Positions 1 through 6,292 of a stretch of DNA of 26,152 bases are shown here, one piece after another. Origin of the DNA: a virus; the IMG/VR virus record IMGVR_UViG_3300039106_000325, positions 1-26,152 of that record, one strand, 5' to 3'. The notes under the pieces are model-generated. The model was given only the letters and a program-made list of their open reading frames with translations. It searched no databases and was not told the origin of the DNA. Position 1 is the stretch's first letter. Each line of letters begins with the position of its first letter. The position numbers and the translations under genes are program-made.

Positions 1-738
1 AATATAGAAGATGCCCAAAACTATAGAGGATATTTTATTAATTGCTCAGAAGATATATCAAATGAAAAATATTTTTCTCAAGGTAGAAATAAAATGGAAA
101 ATTCAATCAACCTAACCTGCACAATAGGGTGGTATTCAACATACTTTATGAATAGAACACAGGATATAGATTTTGGAATTAATTCTGTAAAATTTAAAAA
201 AGAGTACTATGAATTAGCAGAACAAATAGCAAAATCAATAGGAGATTTTTCTGGAGCACACATTAGGTTAACAGATAATCAATTTGACTATCCACTAAAA
301 AATCAAATACATAGTGGCATAGAGATGCTTGATCAGGCAACAAATTTAGTTATAGCCACAGATCATCCATCTAATGAGGTTGTAAAAGAATTAAAAGGAA
401 TTATTCTAGAAGAATACATATCTCAAAATTTTTATAAAGATTTTTTACAATTTAAATTTACAGATGAAGTTTCTTTTGGTCTTTTATGTAATCTAGTTAT
501 GCATTATTCAAAAGATTTTATTGGAAGCCAAGGAAGCACTTTTAGCGGTTATATACAAAGAAATATAAAGAGTGATATAAAACTTTTTGGAGAAACCAAG
601 TATGTTCAAGATGGTCCATATAGTTGGAATGGATATATTTTCCCAACACTACATAAAAATCCAAGAGATATGAACCCCAATGATATTCAATGGTGGAGAG
701 AGTGGAAAGAGTCTAGATTATTCCCAGAACTTGTCTAG
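1..738 (+). CDS. O-fucosyltransferase-like glycosyltransferase, 5' truncated by window edge
   Basis: The frame is open from base 1, so the gene begins outside the window; the ATG at 94 is internal. Two features fit the GT-B O-fucosyltransferase / NodZ-like superfamily: an H-x-R motif (HIRLTD, His codon at 259, Arg at 265) and a downstream Ser-rich motif (SQGSTFS, about 526-546) followed by a basic residue in YIQRN. In that family these residues contact the GDP-sugar. Donor and acceptor here are unknown; a surface glycan or a virion protein are both possible (inference). The 3' end overlaps the convergent oxygenase gene by 21 bases. Only the C-terminal half of the fold is visible, so the assignment rests on two motifs. 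Confidence 0.6.
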   Translation, partial: NIEDAQNYRGYFINCSEDISNEKYFSQGRNKMENSINLTCTIGWYSTYFMNRTQDIDFGINSVKFKKEYYELAEQIAKSIGDFSGAHIRLTDNQFDYPLKNQIHSGIEMLDQATNLVIATDHPSNEVVKELKGIILEEYISQNFYKDFLQFKFTDEVSFGLLCNLVMHYSKDFIGSQGSTFSGYIQRNIKSDIKLFGETKYVQDGPYSWNGYIFPTLHKNPRDMNPNDIQWWREWKESRLFPELV

Positions 739-1458
739 TGTTCCAGCATTATCATTAAAACCCACTGGAAATCCTGGTAGTTGGTGTTTGGACCAAAAGG
801 CTGTATGAACATATCTAGTACCATTTGTTATTTCTTTAATTCCATGAGGATTAAAAATATTCCCACTAAAAATTACCAGCATTCCAGGCTTAGGTTTAAT
901 TTGAAAATTATCATGATATGGAAAAAACAATTCCCCTCCATCAAAATCCTCATTCATATATAGCATACTGGTATAATTTTTTGTAGTGCAATGCCGCCTA
1001 TAAAGAGATTCTTCATCTTCTGTAAAAAATGAGGAGTCGTAATCTTGAGGCAGTTTAGATCTATCAAAATCTGGATCAATATAATCTATATGTGGCCCTT
1101 GGTGAAATGGAGGATACCACCTAATTGCTTCCCAGCTTTCTAATTGAAAAGAGTTTTCAGCAATATTAAAAAAATCAGATACTTCATTTTTTGCAGATCT
1201 CATTATAGGATATATCTGTTTAAATAATTCTGCATGCTGTTTAGATGAATAAAGAGAGTTAAACTCTACTTTTCTATTGTCCCATTGCTTAGATACAAGC
1301 TCATAGTCTTTACCATCTGGAAATGCTTGGGGCTGGGCATTATTAAAAGACCAAAGATTTTGATTAGTAACATAGTTAATAAACCAATCACAAGTTTCTT
1401 TGGGTACAAAATCTTCAATAATTCTTAGGTTTGGGCTTGTATAGTCTTTTATTTTCAT
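718..1458 (-). CDS. 2-oxoglutarate/Fe(II)-dependent oxygenase, prolyl 4-hydroxylase type
   Basis: This 246-residue protein has the complete iron and 2-oxoglutarate site of the double-stranded beta-helix oxygenases: H123-x-D125 (PHIDY), distal H205 (NPHGI) and R215 (TRYVH). The preceding GGELFFP and KPGMLVIFSG segments are typical of the prolyl 4-hydroxylase / 2OG-FeII_Oxy_3 branch. The family hydroxylates proteins or small molecules using 2-oxoglutarate and O2; the substrate here is unknown. It is the only minus-strand gene in the window and converges with the glycosyltransferase gene, overlapping it by 21 bases. The ATG lies only 6 bases after an extended -10 box on the minus strand and has no Shine-Dalgarno sequence, so its mRNA is probably leaderless. 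Confidence 0.85.
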   Translation of the reverse strand: MKIKDYTSPNLRIIEDFVPKETCDWFINYVTNQNLWSFNNAQPQAFPDGKDYELVSKQWDNRKVEFNSLYSSKQHAELFKQIYPIMRSAKNEVSDFFNIAENSFQLESWEAIRWYPPFHQGPHIDYIDPDFDRSKLPQDYDSSFFTEDEESLYRRHCTTKNYTSMLYMNEDFDGGELFFPYHDNFQIKPKPGMLVIFSGNIFNPHGIKEITNGTRYVHTAFWSKHQLPGFPVGFNDNAGTLDKFWE

Positions 1459-1464
1459 TATTTA

Positions 1465-1473
1465 ATTATATCA
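1465..1473 (-). promoter_or_regulatory. Extended -10 promoter for the oxygenase gene
   Basis: Read on the minus strand this is TGATATAAT, an extended -10 (TGN-TATAAT). Six bases (TAAATA) separate it from the ATG at 1458, which puts the expected +1 on the start codon itself. No convincing -35 box is seen 17 bases upstream. Confidence 0.55.
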
Positions 1474-1480
1474 TCTTTCC

Positions 1481-1491
1481 TGTGCTATAAT
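1481..1491 (+). promoter_or_regulatory. Extended -10 promoter, divergent from the oxygenase promoter
   Basis: TGTGCTATAAT contains the extended -10 pattern TGN-TATAAT. The predicted +1 falls near 1498, close to or inside the AGGAGG at 1497-1502, so the leader would be very short. No good -35 box is visible. It would drive the rightward array that starts at 1507. Confidence 0.45.
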
Positions 1492-1506
1492 TAAATAGGA
1501 GGAAAT

Positions 1507-1683
1507 ATGGATAAATCAGAATTAATTATAACAGCACTAAAACAAAGAATTGGAGACCTTGTTTCTAATTATGAAACCCAGATTGCTATTATTCGGGCAG
1601 ACTTAACGCATCTTATAGCGGAAAATGAACAAAAAGAAAAAACAATGATGGCACACACAGATGCCTCAAAAGAGCAAAAATAA
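1507..1683 (+). CDS. Small predicted coiled-coil protein, unknown function
   Basis: This 58-residue ORF starts with ATG behind a strong AGGAGG (1497-1502) and ends TAA. It is mainly charged and helical, with regularly spaced hydrophobic residues (ALKQRIGDLVSNYETQ, IIRADLTHLIAEN) that would suit a short coiled coil. There is no signal peptide, membrane segment or Cys motif. It is the first gene of the rightward array, just ahead of a zinc-ribbon protein and an HTH protein. I do not recognise a family. Confidence 0.65.
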   Translation: MDKSELIITALKQRIGDLVSNYETQIAIIRADLTHLIAENEQKEKTMMAHTDASKEQK

Positions 1684-1701
1684 TCTAAAAGATGAGGGAA
1701 A

Positions 1702-1893
1702 TTGCTAACTTGTAAAAAATGTAGTGGAAGAATGTTTATTGATAGACAATTTTCTAACATAGACCATATAGAGACATTCTGCATAATGTGCGGGAATAGA
1801 AAGTTCTACCATCCACCCACAGAAAGTCAGGAAGGAAAATGGCTACTACAAAAGGAAAGATTCAGAGCGAAGAATACAATCGTGAGCCTATAA
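1702..1893 (+). CDS. Small zinc-ribbon protein
   Basis: The 63-residue product carries two CxxC knuckles, C4/C7 (CKKC) and C27/C30 (CIMCG), as in treble-clef or zinc-ribbon proteins that are common in phage early regions. No ATG fits. A TTG at 1702 follows GAGGGA (1694-1699), so TTG is the likely start. The last 55 bases overlap the next gene in another frame. The part after about residue 40 has no recognisable motif. A nucleic-acid or protein-binding role is inferred from the zinc motif only. Confidence 0.6.
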   Translation: MLTCKKCSGRMFIDRQFSNIDHIETFCIMCGNRKFYHPPTESQEGKWLLQKERFRAKNTIVSL

Positions 1894-2381
1894 TTAAGGG
1901 TAACCAAAAGATTTGGTTTCTTAATGGTGATTTGGTAAGACTGTATCATAGTTCAAGATCTACTGGTATGGTAACTGTTTATAATATTACAAAGGATAGA
2001 CTTGAGACATGCCTTCGTTCAGACTTTAGAAGAAATAGACAAAGAGCATATACTGTAGCAGAAACTGCTAAACTTGTCAATAGGCATAGAAAGTATATTC
2101 CAGATTTAATTAAACGAGGAATGATTCCTGCACCAGTTGGATCAAGCTTTGAGGGAAAAAGGGGATGGCAAGTAAGAGCCTACTACTCTGAAGACCATGT
2201 AAAAGAAATTCGTGCTATACTTGCAAGTATACATATTGGACAACCAAGAAAAGATAAATTAATAACAAATAACATGACTCCTACAAGCCAAGAGTTGACA
2301 CGGCGAATGGGGGACGGTATACTTACATATACGAAGACAGAAGATGGCAGGTTCATACCAGTCTGGTCTGAAAGTATTTAA
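1839..2381 (+). CDS. MerR/excisionase-like helix-turn-helix DNA-binding protein
   Basis: The 180-residue protein starts with ATG behind AGGAAGG (1829-1835). Residues about 71-97 (YTVAETAKLV, then HRKYIPDLIKRGMIP) match the winged-helix HTH pattern of MerR/Xis/HTH_17 proteins. A YYSEDHVKEIR segment follows, which in these families is the wing and next helix. The first 60 residues (WFLNGDLVRLYHSSRS) look like a small beta domain of unknown role. No metal-binding cysteines are present. It probably binds DNA as a phage regulator or replication accessory (inference). A consensus promoter lies inside the end of its coding sequence (2295-2323). Confidence 0.7.
   Translation: MATTKGKIQSEEYNREPIIKGNQKIWFLNGDLVRLYHSSRSTGMVTVYNITKDRLETCLRSDFRRNRQRAYTVAETAKLVNRHRKYIPDLIKRGMIPAPVGSSFEGKRGWQVRAYYSEDHVKEIRAILASIHIGQPRKDKLITNNMTPTSQELTRRMGDGILTYTKTEDGRFIPVWSESI
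2295..2323 (+). promoter_or_regulatory. Near-consensus promoter inside the end of the HTH gene
   Basis: TTGACA (2295-2300), a 17-base spacer and TATACT (2318-2323) make a near-perfect sigma70-type promoter. The expected +1 is about 2330, 70 bases before the ATG at 2402. It would allow the helicase-primase-polymerase array to be transcribed separately from the upstream regulators. Confidence 0.7.
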
Positions 2382-2401
2382 AACTATGAAATGGGTGGGT
2401 A

Positions 2402-2611
2402 ATGGAAAACGATTCAACAAAAGTAAATGTAACTTTAGGATATACTCTTAATTTGGGCAACTTCCAGTCTCTAAGGCTTGACTTAGGCGTTGTAGATAGT
2501 ACACGCAGTGGAGAGACAGTAGATCAGGCTTTTGAGCGTGTTTATAAGTTTGTAGAAGATAAGCTTACGGCTAAGATTAAAGAAGCACAAGAAGAGGCCT
2601 CTGAAGACTAA
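2402..2611 (+). CDS. Conserved small phage protein, unknown function
   Basis: This 69-residue acidic protein has a beta-rich first half (VNVTLGYTLNLGNFQSLRLD) and a helical, charged second half. It is the first gene after the consensus promoter at 2295-2323 and overlaps the next gene by one base (TAATG). The start codon follows a G-rich GGGTGGG stretch. No catalytic motif, Cys cluster or membrane segment is seen. Its place just ahead of the helicase suggests a replication accessory, but this is inference. Confidence 0.65.
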   Translation: MENDSTKVNVTLGYTLNLGNFQSLRLDLGVVDSTRSGETVDQAFERVYKFVEDKLTAKIKEAQEEASED

Positions 2612-2919
2612 TGGCTGACCGCAAAGACCGAATGGCTTTGCTCAGTAGATTTAACAAATTATATCTGCAAAGATATGAGCAAAAGTCTAACATGAATCTT
2701 AACGTAGAACAATGGGCTGCAGATGCTCTTGTTGAATCCTATGGAGTATCTGAATGCTATGATGTTCTTGAATATTATTTTTCTATAGCACAAGAGCCAA
2801 GTTGGAATTATTTTGCATACAATATGGAAAAAATTATAAACGGTAAAGCAGAAGTAGAACAAGACAAAAAAGACAGAGCAGAACGCAGACGAATGGCTAA
2901 GGAGTGGTTAAGTGAATAA
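2611..2919 (+). CDS. Small helical protein upstream of helicase, possible loader or accessory
   Basis: This 102-residue, mostly helical, charged protein has an aromatic core (YDVLEYYF, SWNYFAYNM) and a very basic C-terminal stretch (KKDRAERRRMAKEW). It starts at the A of the preceding stop and overlaps the helicase start by 8 bases, so it is probably translationally coupled to both. Genes in this position in other phages can be helicase loaders or DnaD/gp59-like proteins. No diagnostic motif is visible here, so that role is only a guess. Confidence 0.6.
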   Translation: MADRKDRMALLSRFNKLYLQRYEQKSNMNLNVEQWAADALVESYGVSECYDVLEYYFSIAQEPSWNYFAYNMEKIINGKAEVEQDKKDRAERRRMAKEWLSE

Positions 2920-4135
2920 TACAGAGGCAAAAGTAATTACCGCAGTATTAGAAGATAAACAAATTCACGTATTACTTCAAGCAAATGTTGAAAATTTACT
3001 AAAGACACATAATGATATCTGGAACTTCATTCGTTTGTATTCAGAAAATAACCAATGCCTTCCACCAGCGGATTTAGTAAGAGAAAAGTTTCGTGACTTT
3101 GAGCCAGTATCTGGAGTCGGCTCTACCAAGCATCACCTTTCAGAACTTCAAACAGAATACCTAAGTGATAGCCTAAAAGACATTCTCCGCTCTGCTGCAG
3201 GAGATGTTCAAAGTGGTAATGGCACAGAAGCGCTTGAACACCTTATTACAAAAACCTCAGAACTTAAAAAGAACACTGCTGCAATTCGTGACATTGATGC
3301 TACGGATCTTGAAGATGCTGTTGCATATTATGAAAGAGTACAGAAACAAAATGAACTTGGTGCGCTAGGAATTAAGACTGGTTTGCCAGGGTTTGACAAC
3401 TACCTGCCTGCTGGAATCATGCCAGGACAACTCGGCGTATTCCTTGCTTACCCAGGAATTGGTAAGTCTTGGATGGCGCTATACTTTGCAGTACAAGCGT
3501 GGAAGCAAGGCAAGTCACCTATGATTATTTCTCTTGAAATGAGTGAGACAGAAGTTCGTAACCGTGTATTTGCAATTATGGGCGAAGGCCTTTGGTCACA
3601 TCGCAAACTAAGTAATGGCGAAGTAGAGATTGATATGCTTCGCAAGTGGCATGCTAACAAGGTTGCAGGTCGTCCAGAGTTTCACATCATCTCCAATGAC
3701 TCTGGTGGAGAAGTAACCCCTTCCGTTATTCGTGGAAAGATTGATCAGTACAAGCCAGATTTTGTTGTGGTTGACTATCTGCAACTTATGAGTCCTAACC
3801 AACGTGCCGATAATGAAACGGTAAAGATGAAGAACCTTTCACGAGAACTTAAACTAATGTCTATTAGCGAAGAAGTACCTATTATTGCTATCTCATCTGC
3901 TACCCCCGATGATGTAAAAGACTTAAGCACACCTCCAACACTTGGACAAACCGCATGGTCAAGACAGATATCTTATGATGCTGACTGGCTTCTAGCACTA
4001 GGTCGTGGAGTAAATAGCGATGTAATTGAGTGTGTATTTAGAAAAAACCGTAATGGTTTTATGGGTGACTTCTTAGTGCAGGTAGATTTTGACAAGGGTT
4101 ATTACCGCTATAAGGATTTTGAAGATGGCAAGTAA
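2912..4135 (+). CDS. dnaB: DnaB-type replicative DNA helicase
   Basis: This 407-residue protein has the DnaB/RecA-fold core. Walker A is at 179-186 (AYPGIGKS), preceded by the TGLPGFDNYLPAG entry typical of DnaB. A conserved SLEMSETEV follows at about 207-214, then Walker B at 284-291 (FVVVDYLQL). The first 130 residues are a helical N-terminal domain. Family members are hexameric 5'-3' helicases that unwind the fork and bind primase. Two oddities: the first Gly of Walker A is Ala, and the usual motif-3 Gln (as in SQLNR) is replaced in IIAISSATPD. The start is a GTG with AAGGAG (2899-2904) 7 bases upstream, overlapping the previous gene by 8 bases. The end overlaps the primase gene. Confidence 0.9.
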   Translation: MNNTEAKVITAVLEDKQIHVLLQANVENLLKTHNDIWNFIRLYSENNQCLPPADLVREKFRDFEPVSGVGSTKHHLSELQTEYLSDSLKDILRSAAGDVQSGNGTEALEHLITKTSELKKNTAAIRDIDATDLEDAVAYYERVQKQNELGALGIKTGLPGFDNYLPAGIMPGQLGVFLAYPGIGKSWMALYFAVQAWKQGKSPMIISLEMSETEVRNRVFAIMGEGLWSHRKLSNGEVEIDMLRKWHANKVAGRPEFHIISNDSGGEVTPSVIRGKIDQYKPDFVVVDYLQLMSPNQRADNETVKMKNLSRELKLMSISEEVPIIAISSATPDDVKDLSTPPTLGQTAWSRQISYDADWLLALGRGVNSDVIECVFRKNRNGFMGDFLVQVDFDKGYYRYKDFEDGK

Positions 4136-5048
4136 TCTATATAGCGAAGAACAGATTCGCAGAGTTATTAATGGCGCTGGCATTGACATAGAAGCAGAGT
4201 TTGGCAATGACTTTATTATTTATTGCCCATACCACAATAACAGCAGAACCCCTGCAGGTGAAGTAGCAAAAGATAGCGGACTGTTCTTTTGTTTTGGATG
4301 CCAGACAACTAAAAACCTTGAAGAGTTTGTTATGTTTATAACTGGTAGATCATATTTTGAAACTGCTCGCTATATTAAAAGCAAAGAGACAGAGACTAAT
4401 ATTGAAAACGTTGTTAACAAAACAATGTATGCTGCACCAGACTTTGTTCAATATGACGAACTGCTTATTAAAAGATTAAGCAAGCAAGCTTTAGAATCTC
4501 CAAGAGCAGTTAGATACTTTGAAGGAAGAAAGATTACAAAAGATTCTGTCCAAAAGTTTGACCTAGGCTACTCCGAAAAGCAAGATTCTGTAACCGTTCC
4601 AATGCACTCTCCAGATGGATTATGCCTTGGCTTTGTTGCAAGAACAGTTGAAGGAAAAGAGTTTAAGAACACCCCAGGATTACCAAAGAGTAAAATCTTG
4701 TTTAACTTGCACAGAGTTAAAACATCTAGTGTTGTATATGTAGTGGAATCATCTTTTGATGCTATTCGCTTAGACCAAGTAGGATTTCCAGCAGTTGCAA
4801 CTCTGGGTGCAAATGTATCTGCATCACAAACTAAGTTGCTAGAGAAGTACTTCAATAATGTTGTACTGATTGCAGATAACGATGAGGCTGGAGCGATCAT
4901 GAAAGACAAGTTAATTGAAAAACTTGGCTCTCTTATAACGGTAATTACAATCGATAAAAAATACAAAGACATAGGAGATATGGATGATGAAACTATTAAG
5001 CAATTAGAGTTTCAGTTTGACAAGTCTATATCCTCTATGCTAAACTAG
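4125..5048 (+). CDS. dnaG: DnaG-like DNA primase with CHC2 zinc finger and TOPRIM domain
   Basis: With the ATG at 4125 (AAGGA at 4112-4116) the product is 307 residues. A longer reading from a TTG at 4089 would lie inside the helicase and is less likely. The N-terminal CHC2-type zinc finger has C34, H37 (CPYH), C56 and C59 (CFGC). The TOPRIM domain has E208 (VVESSFDAI) and D251-x-D253 (IADNDEAG), the metal-binding acids of primase. At 307 residues it is about half a bacterial DnaG and seems to lack the helicase-binding C-terminal domain, as in several phage primases. It overlaps the end of the helicase gene by 11 bases, so the two are coupled. Confidence 0.88.
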   Translation: MASNLYSEEQIRRVINGAGIDIEAEFGNDFIIYCPYHNNSRTPAGEVAKDSGLFFCFGCQTTKNLEEFVMFITGRSYFETARYIKSKETETNIENVVNKTMYAAPDFVQYDELLIKRLSKQALESPRAVRYFEGRKITKDSVQKFDLGYSEKQDSVTVPMHSPDGLCLGFVARTVEGKEFKNTPGLPKSKILFNLHRVKTSSVVYVVESSFDAIRLDQVGFPAVATLGANVSASQTKLLEKYFNNVVLIADNDEAGAIMKDKLIEKLGSLITVITIDKKYKDIGDMDDETIKQLEFQFDKSISSMLN

Positions 5049-5077
5049 AATATAGAGAAAATAGGTTAGGTATATTA

Positions 5078-5620
5078 ATGGATAAAAATATGTTATTAGA
5101 TTCAATAAAAGATACGGATACAATTTCGAATATCTTTATGCAAAACCCTGATAGATTTATGCCAATGTTAGATTTTGCACAAAATATTCTTAGGGAAAAA
5201 TCTTATTTATCGCCAGCAGACAGAGAAATTATTGCAACTTTTACTTCTAGTCTAAATAAGTGTAAGTTTTGTACTGGCTCACATAAAGTTTTTGCAGAAT
5301 CTGTCGGTGCAAACGCCACAGAGATAGATGATATTCTTAGTGATAACTATTCTTCACATAGATTAAAATCAATTTTGGACTATGTAAAGAAATTAACTCT
5401 AGATCCATCTTCTATTACAAGAGTAGATGTAGATGCAGTCATCAATGATGGATTTTCTGAAGATGAATTAAAAGATGCAATTGTTGTTTGTGCAGCATTT
5501 AATTTCTTCAATCGCCTTGTAGAGGGTCATGGAATACAAGAAAATTCTCAAACTTGGAATGAATCAGCAAAGATGATTTCTGAGTTTGGGTACAACCGAA
5601 AAAAAACACAACAAATATAA
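5078..5620 (+). CDS. AhpD/carboxymuconolactone decarboxylase-like peroxidase-related protein
   Basis: The 180-residue all-helical protein carries the AhpD-family redox motif C62-x-x-C65-x-x-x-H69 (KCKFCTGSH), with an acidic residue 12 positions upstream (E50 in ADREIIATF). In AhpD this arrangement relays electrons to peroxide reduction. Uncharacterised peroxidase-related enzymes of the same family keep the motif. The gene is inserted between primase and ssDNA-binding protein, with a 29-base upstream gap and no strong ribosome-binding site. It looks like an auxiliary gene inside the replication array. A role in oxidative stress during infection is inferred; the substrate is unknown. Confidence 0.8.
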   Translation: MDKNMLLDSIKDTDTISNIFMQNPDRFMPMLDFAQNILREKSYLSPADREIIATFTSSLNKCKFCTGSHKVFAESVGANATEIDDILSDNYSSHRLKSILDYVKKLTLDPSSITRVDVDAVINDGFSEDELKDAIVVCAAFNFFNRLVEGHGIQENSQTWNESAKMISEFGYNRKKTQQI

Positions 5621-5632
5621 AAGGAGAAATAT

Positions 5633-6289
5633 ATGAGCGTAATAAAGGGACTCAAAAATATTAATGCCCTGCTCGACAAGCCAAAGTATGACGAAAACTC
5701 ACCAAAGGTAAAGTGGCTAAAGCTTGCCGATGGTCAATCAGTAAAGATTCGCTTTATTGAAGAACTAGATGAAGACTCAGCCAATTATAATGAAGCTCGT
5801 GGTCTTGCTCTAGTTGTTAAGGAACACACTAATCCAAAGGACTATAAGCGTAAGGCTGTAGATACAATGGAAACAGAGGGCCGTGACTGGGCTGAAGAAA
5901 TGCATCGCAAGGATCCAAAGGCTGGCTGGAGAGCACGTCTTCGTTTCTATTGCAACGTTCTTGTAGATGATGGAATAGAAGCACCATTTGTCGCAATCTG
6001 GTCAATGGGTATTAGCAAGCAATCATCATTTAATACAATCAAGGAATACGCTATGGAGACTGGCAGTATTTCAAATGTTGTTTGGAAGTTAAAGCGTAAT
6101 GGTCAGGGAACTGAAACTAATTACACACTTATTCCATCAGCACCAGACAAAGAGCCATTTATTTGGGGAGACATTCAACCGTTTCCATTGGAATCAGCAC
6201 TAAAGAAGATTCCATATGCAGAACAAGAAGCCTTTTATCTAGGCTTTGATGGTCCAACTACTACATCTGCAACAAATACAGACTGGTAG
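5633..6289 (+). CDS. Probable single-stranded DNA-binding protein
   Basis: The 218-residue protein has an N-terminal strand pattern (VKWLKLADGQSVKIRFIEEL) resembling the OB-fold of phage ssDNA-binding proteins. A basic, aromatic middle follows (GWRARLRFYCNVLV, SKQSSFNTIKEYAM). The family resemblance is to phage gp32-like proteins without the zinc-binding cysteines. It has a strong AAGGAG ribosome-binding site, as expected for an abundant protein, and lies directly before the polymerase, separated from it by 3 bases. The role is assigned from position and general pattern, not from a strict motif. Confidence 0.6.
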   Translation: MSVIKGLKNINALLDKPKYDENSPKVKWLKLADGQSVKIRFIEELDEDSANYNEARGLALVVKEHTNPKDYKRKAVDTMETEGRDWAEEMHRKDPKAGWRARLRFYCNVLVDDGIEAPFVAIWSMGISKQSSFNTIKEYAMETGSISNVVWKLKRNGQGTETNYTLIPSAPDKEPFIWGDIQPFPLESALKKIPYAEQEAFYLGFDGPTTTSATNTDW

Positions 6290-6292
6290 TAG

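Noticed and set aside
4089-4124. Upstream TTG extension of the primase
   Set aside because: It lies wholly inside the helicase gene, adds residues with no family match, and the ATG at 4125 has a well-placed AAGGA.
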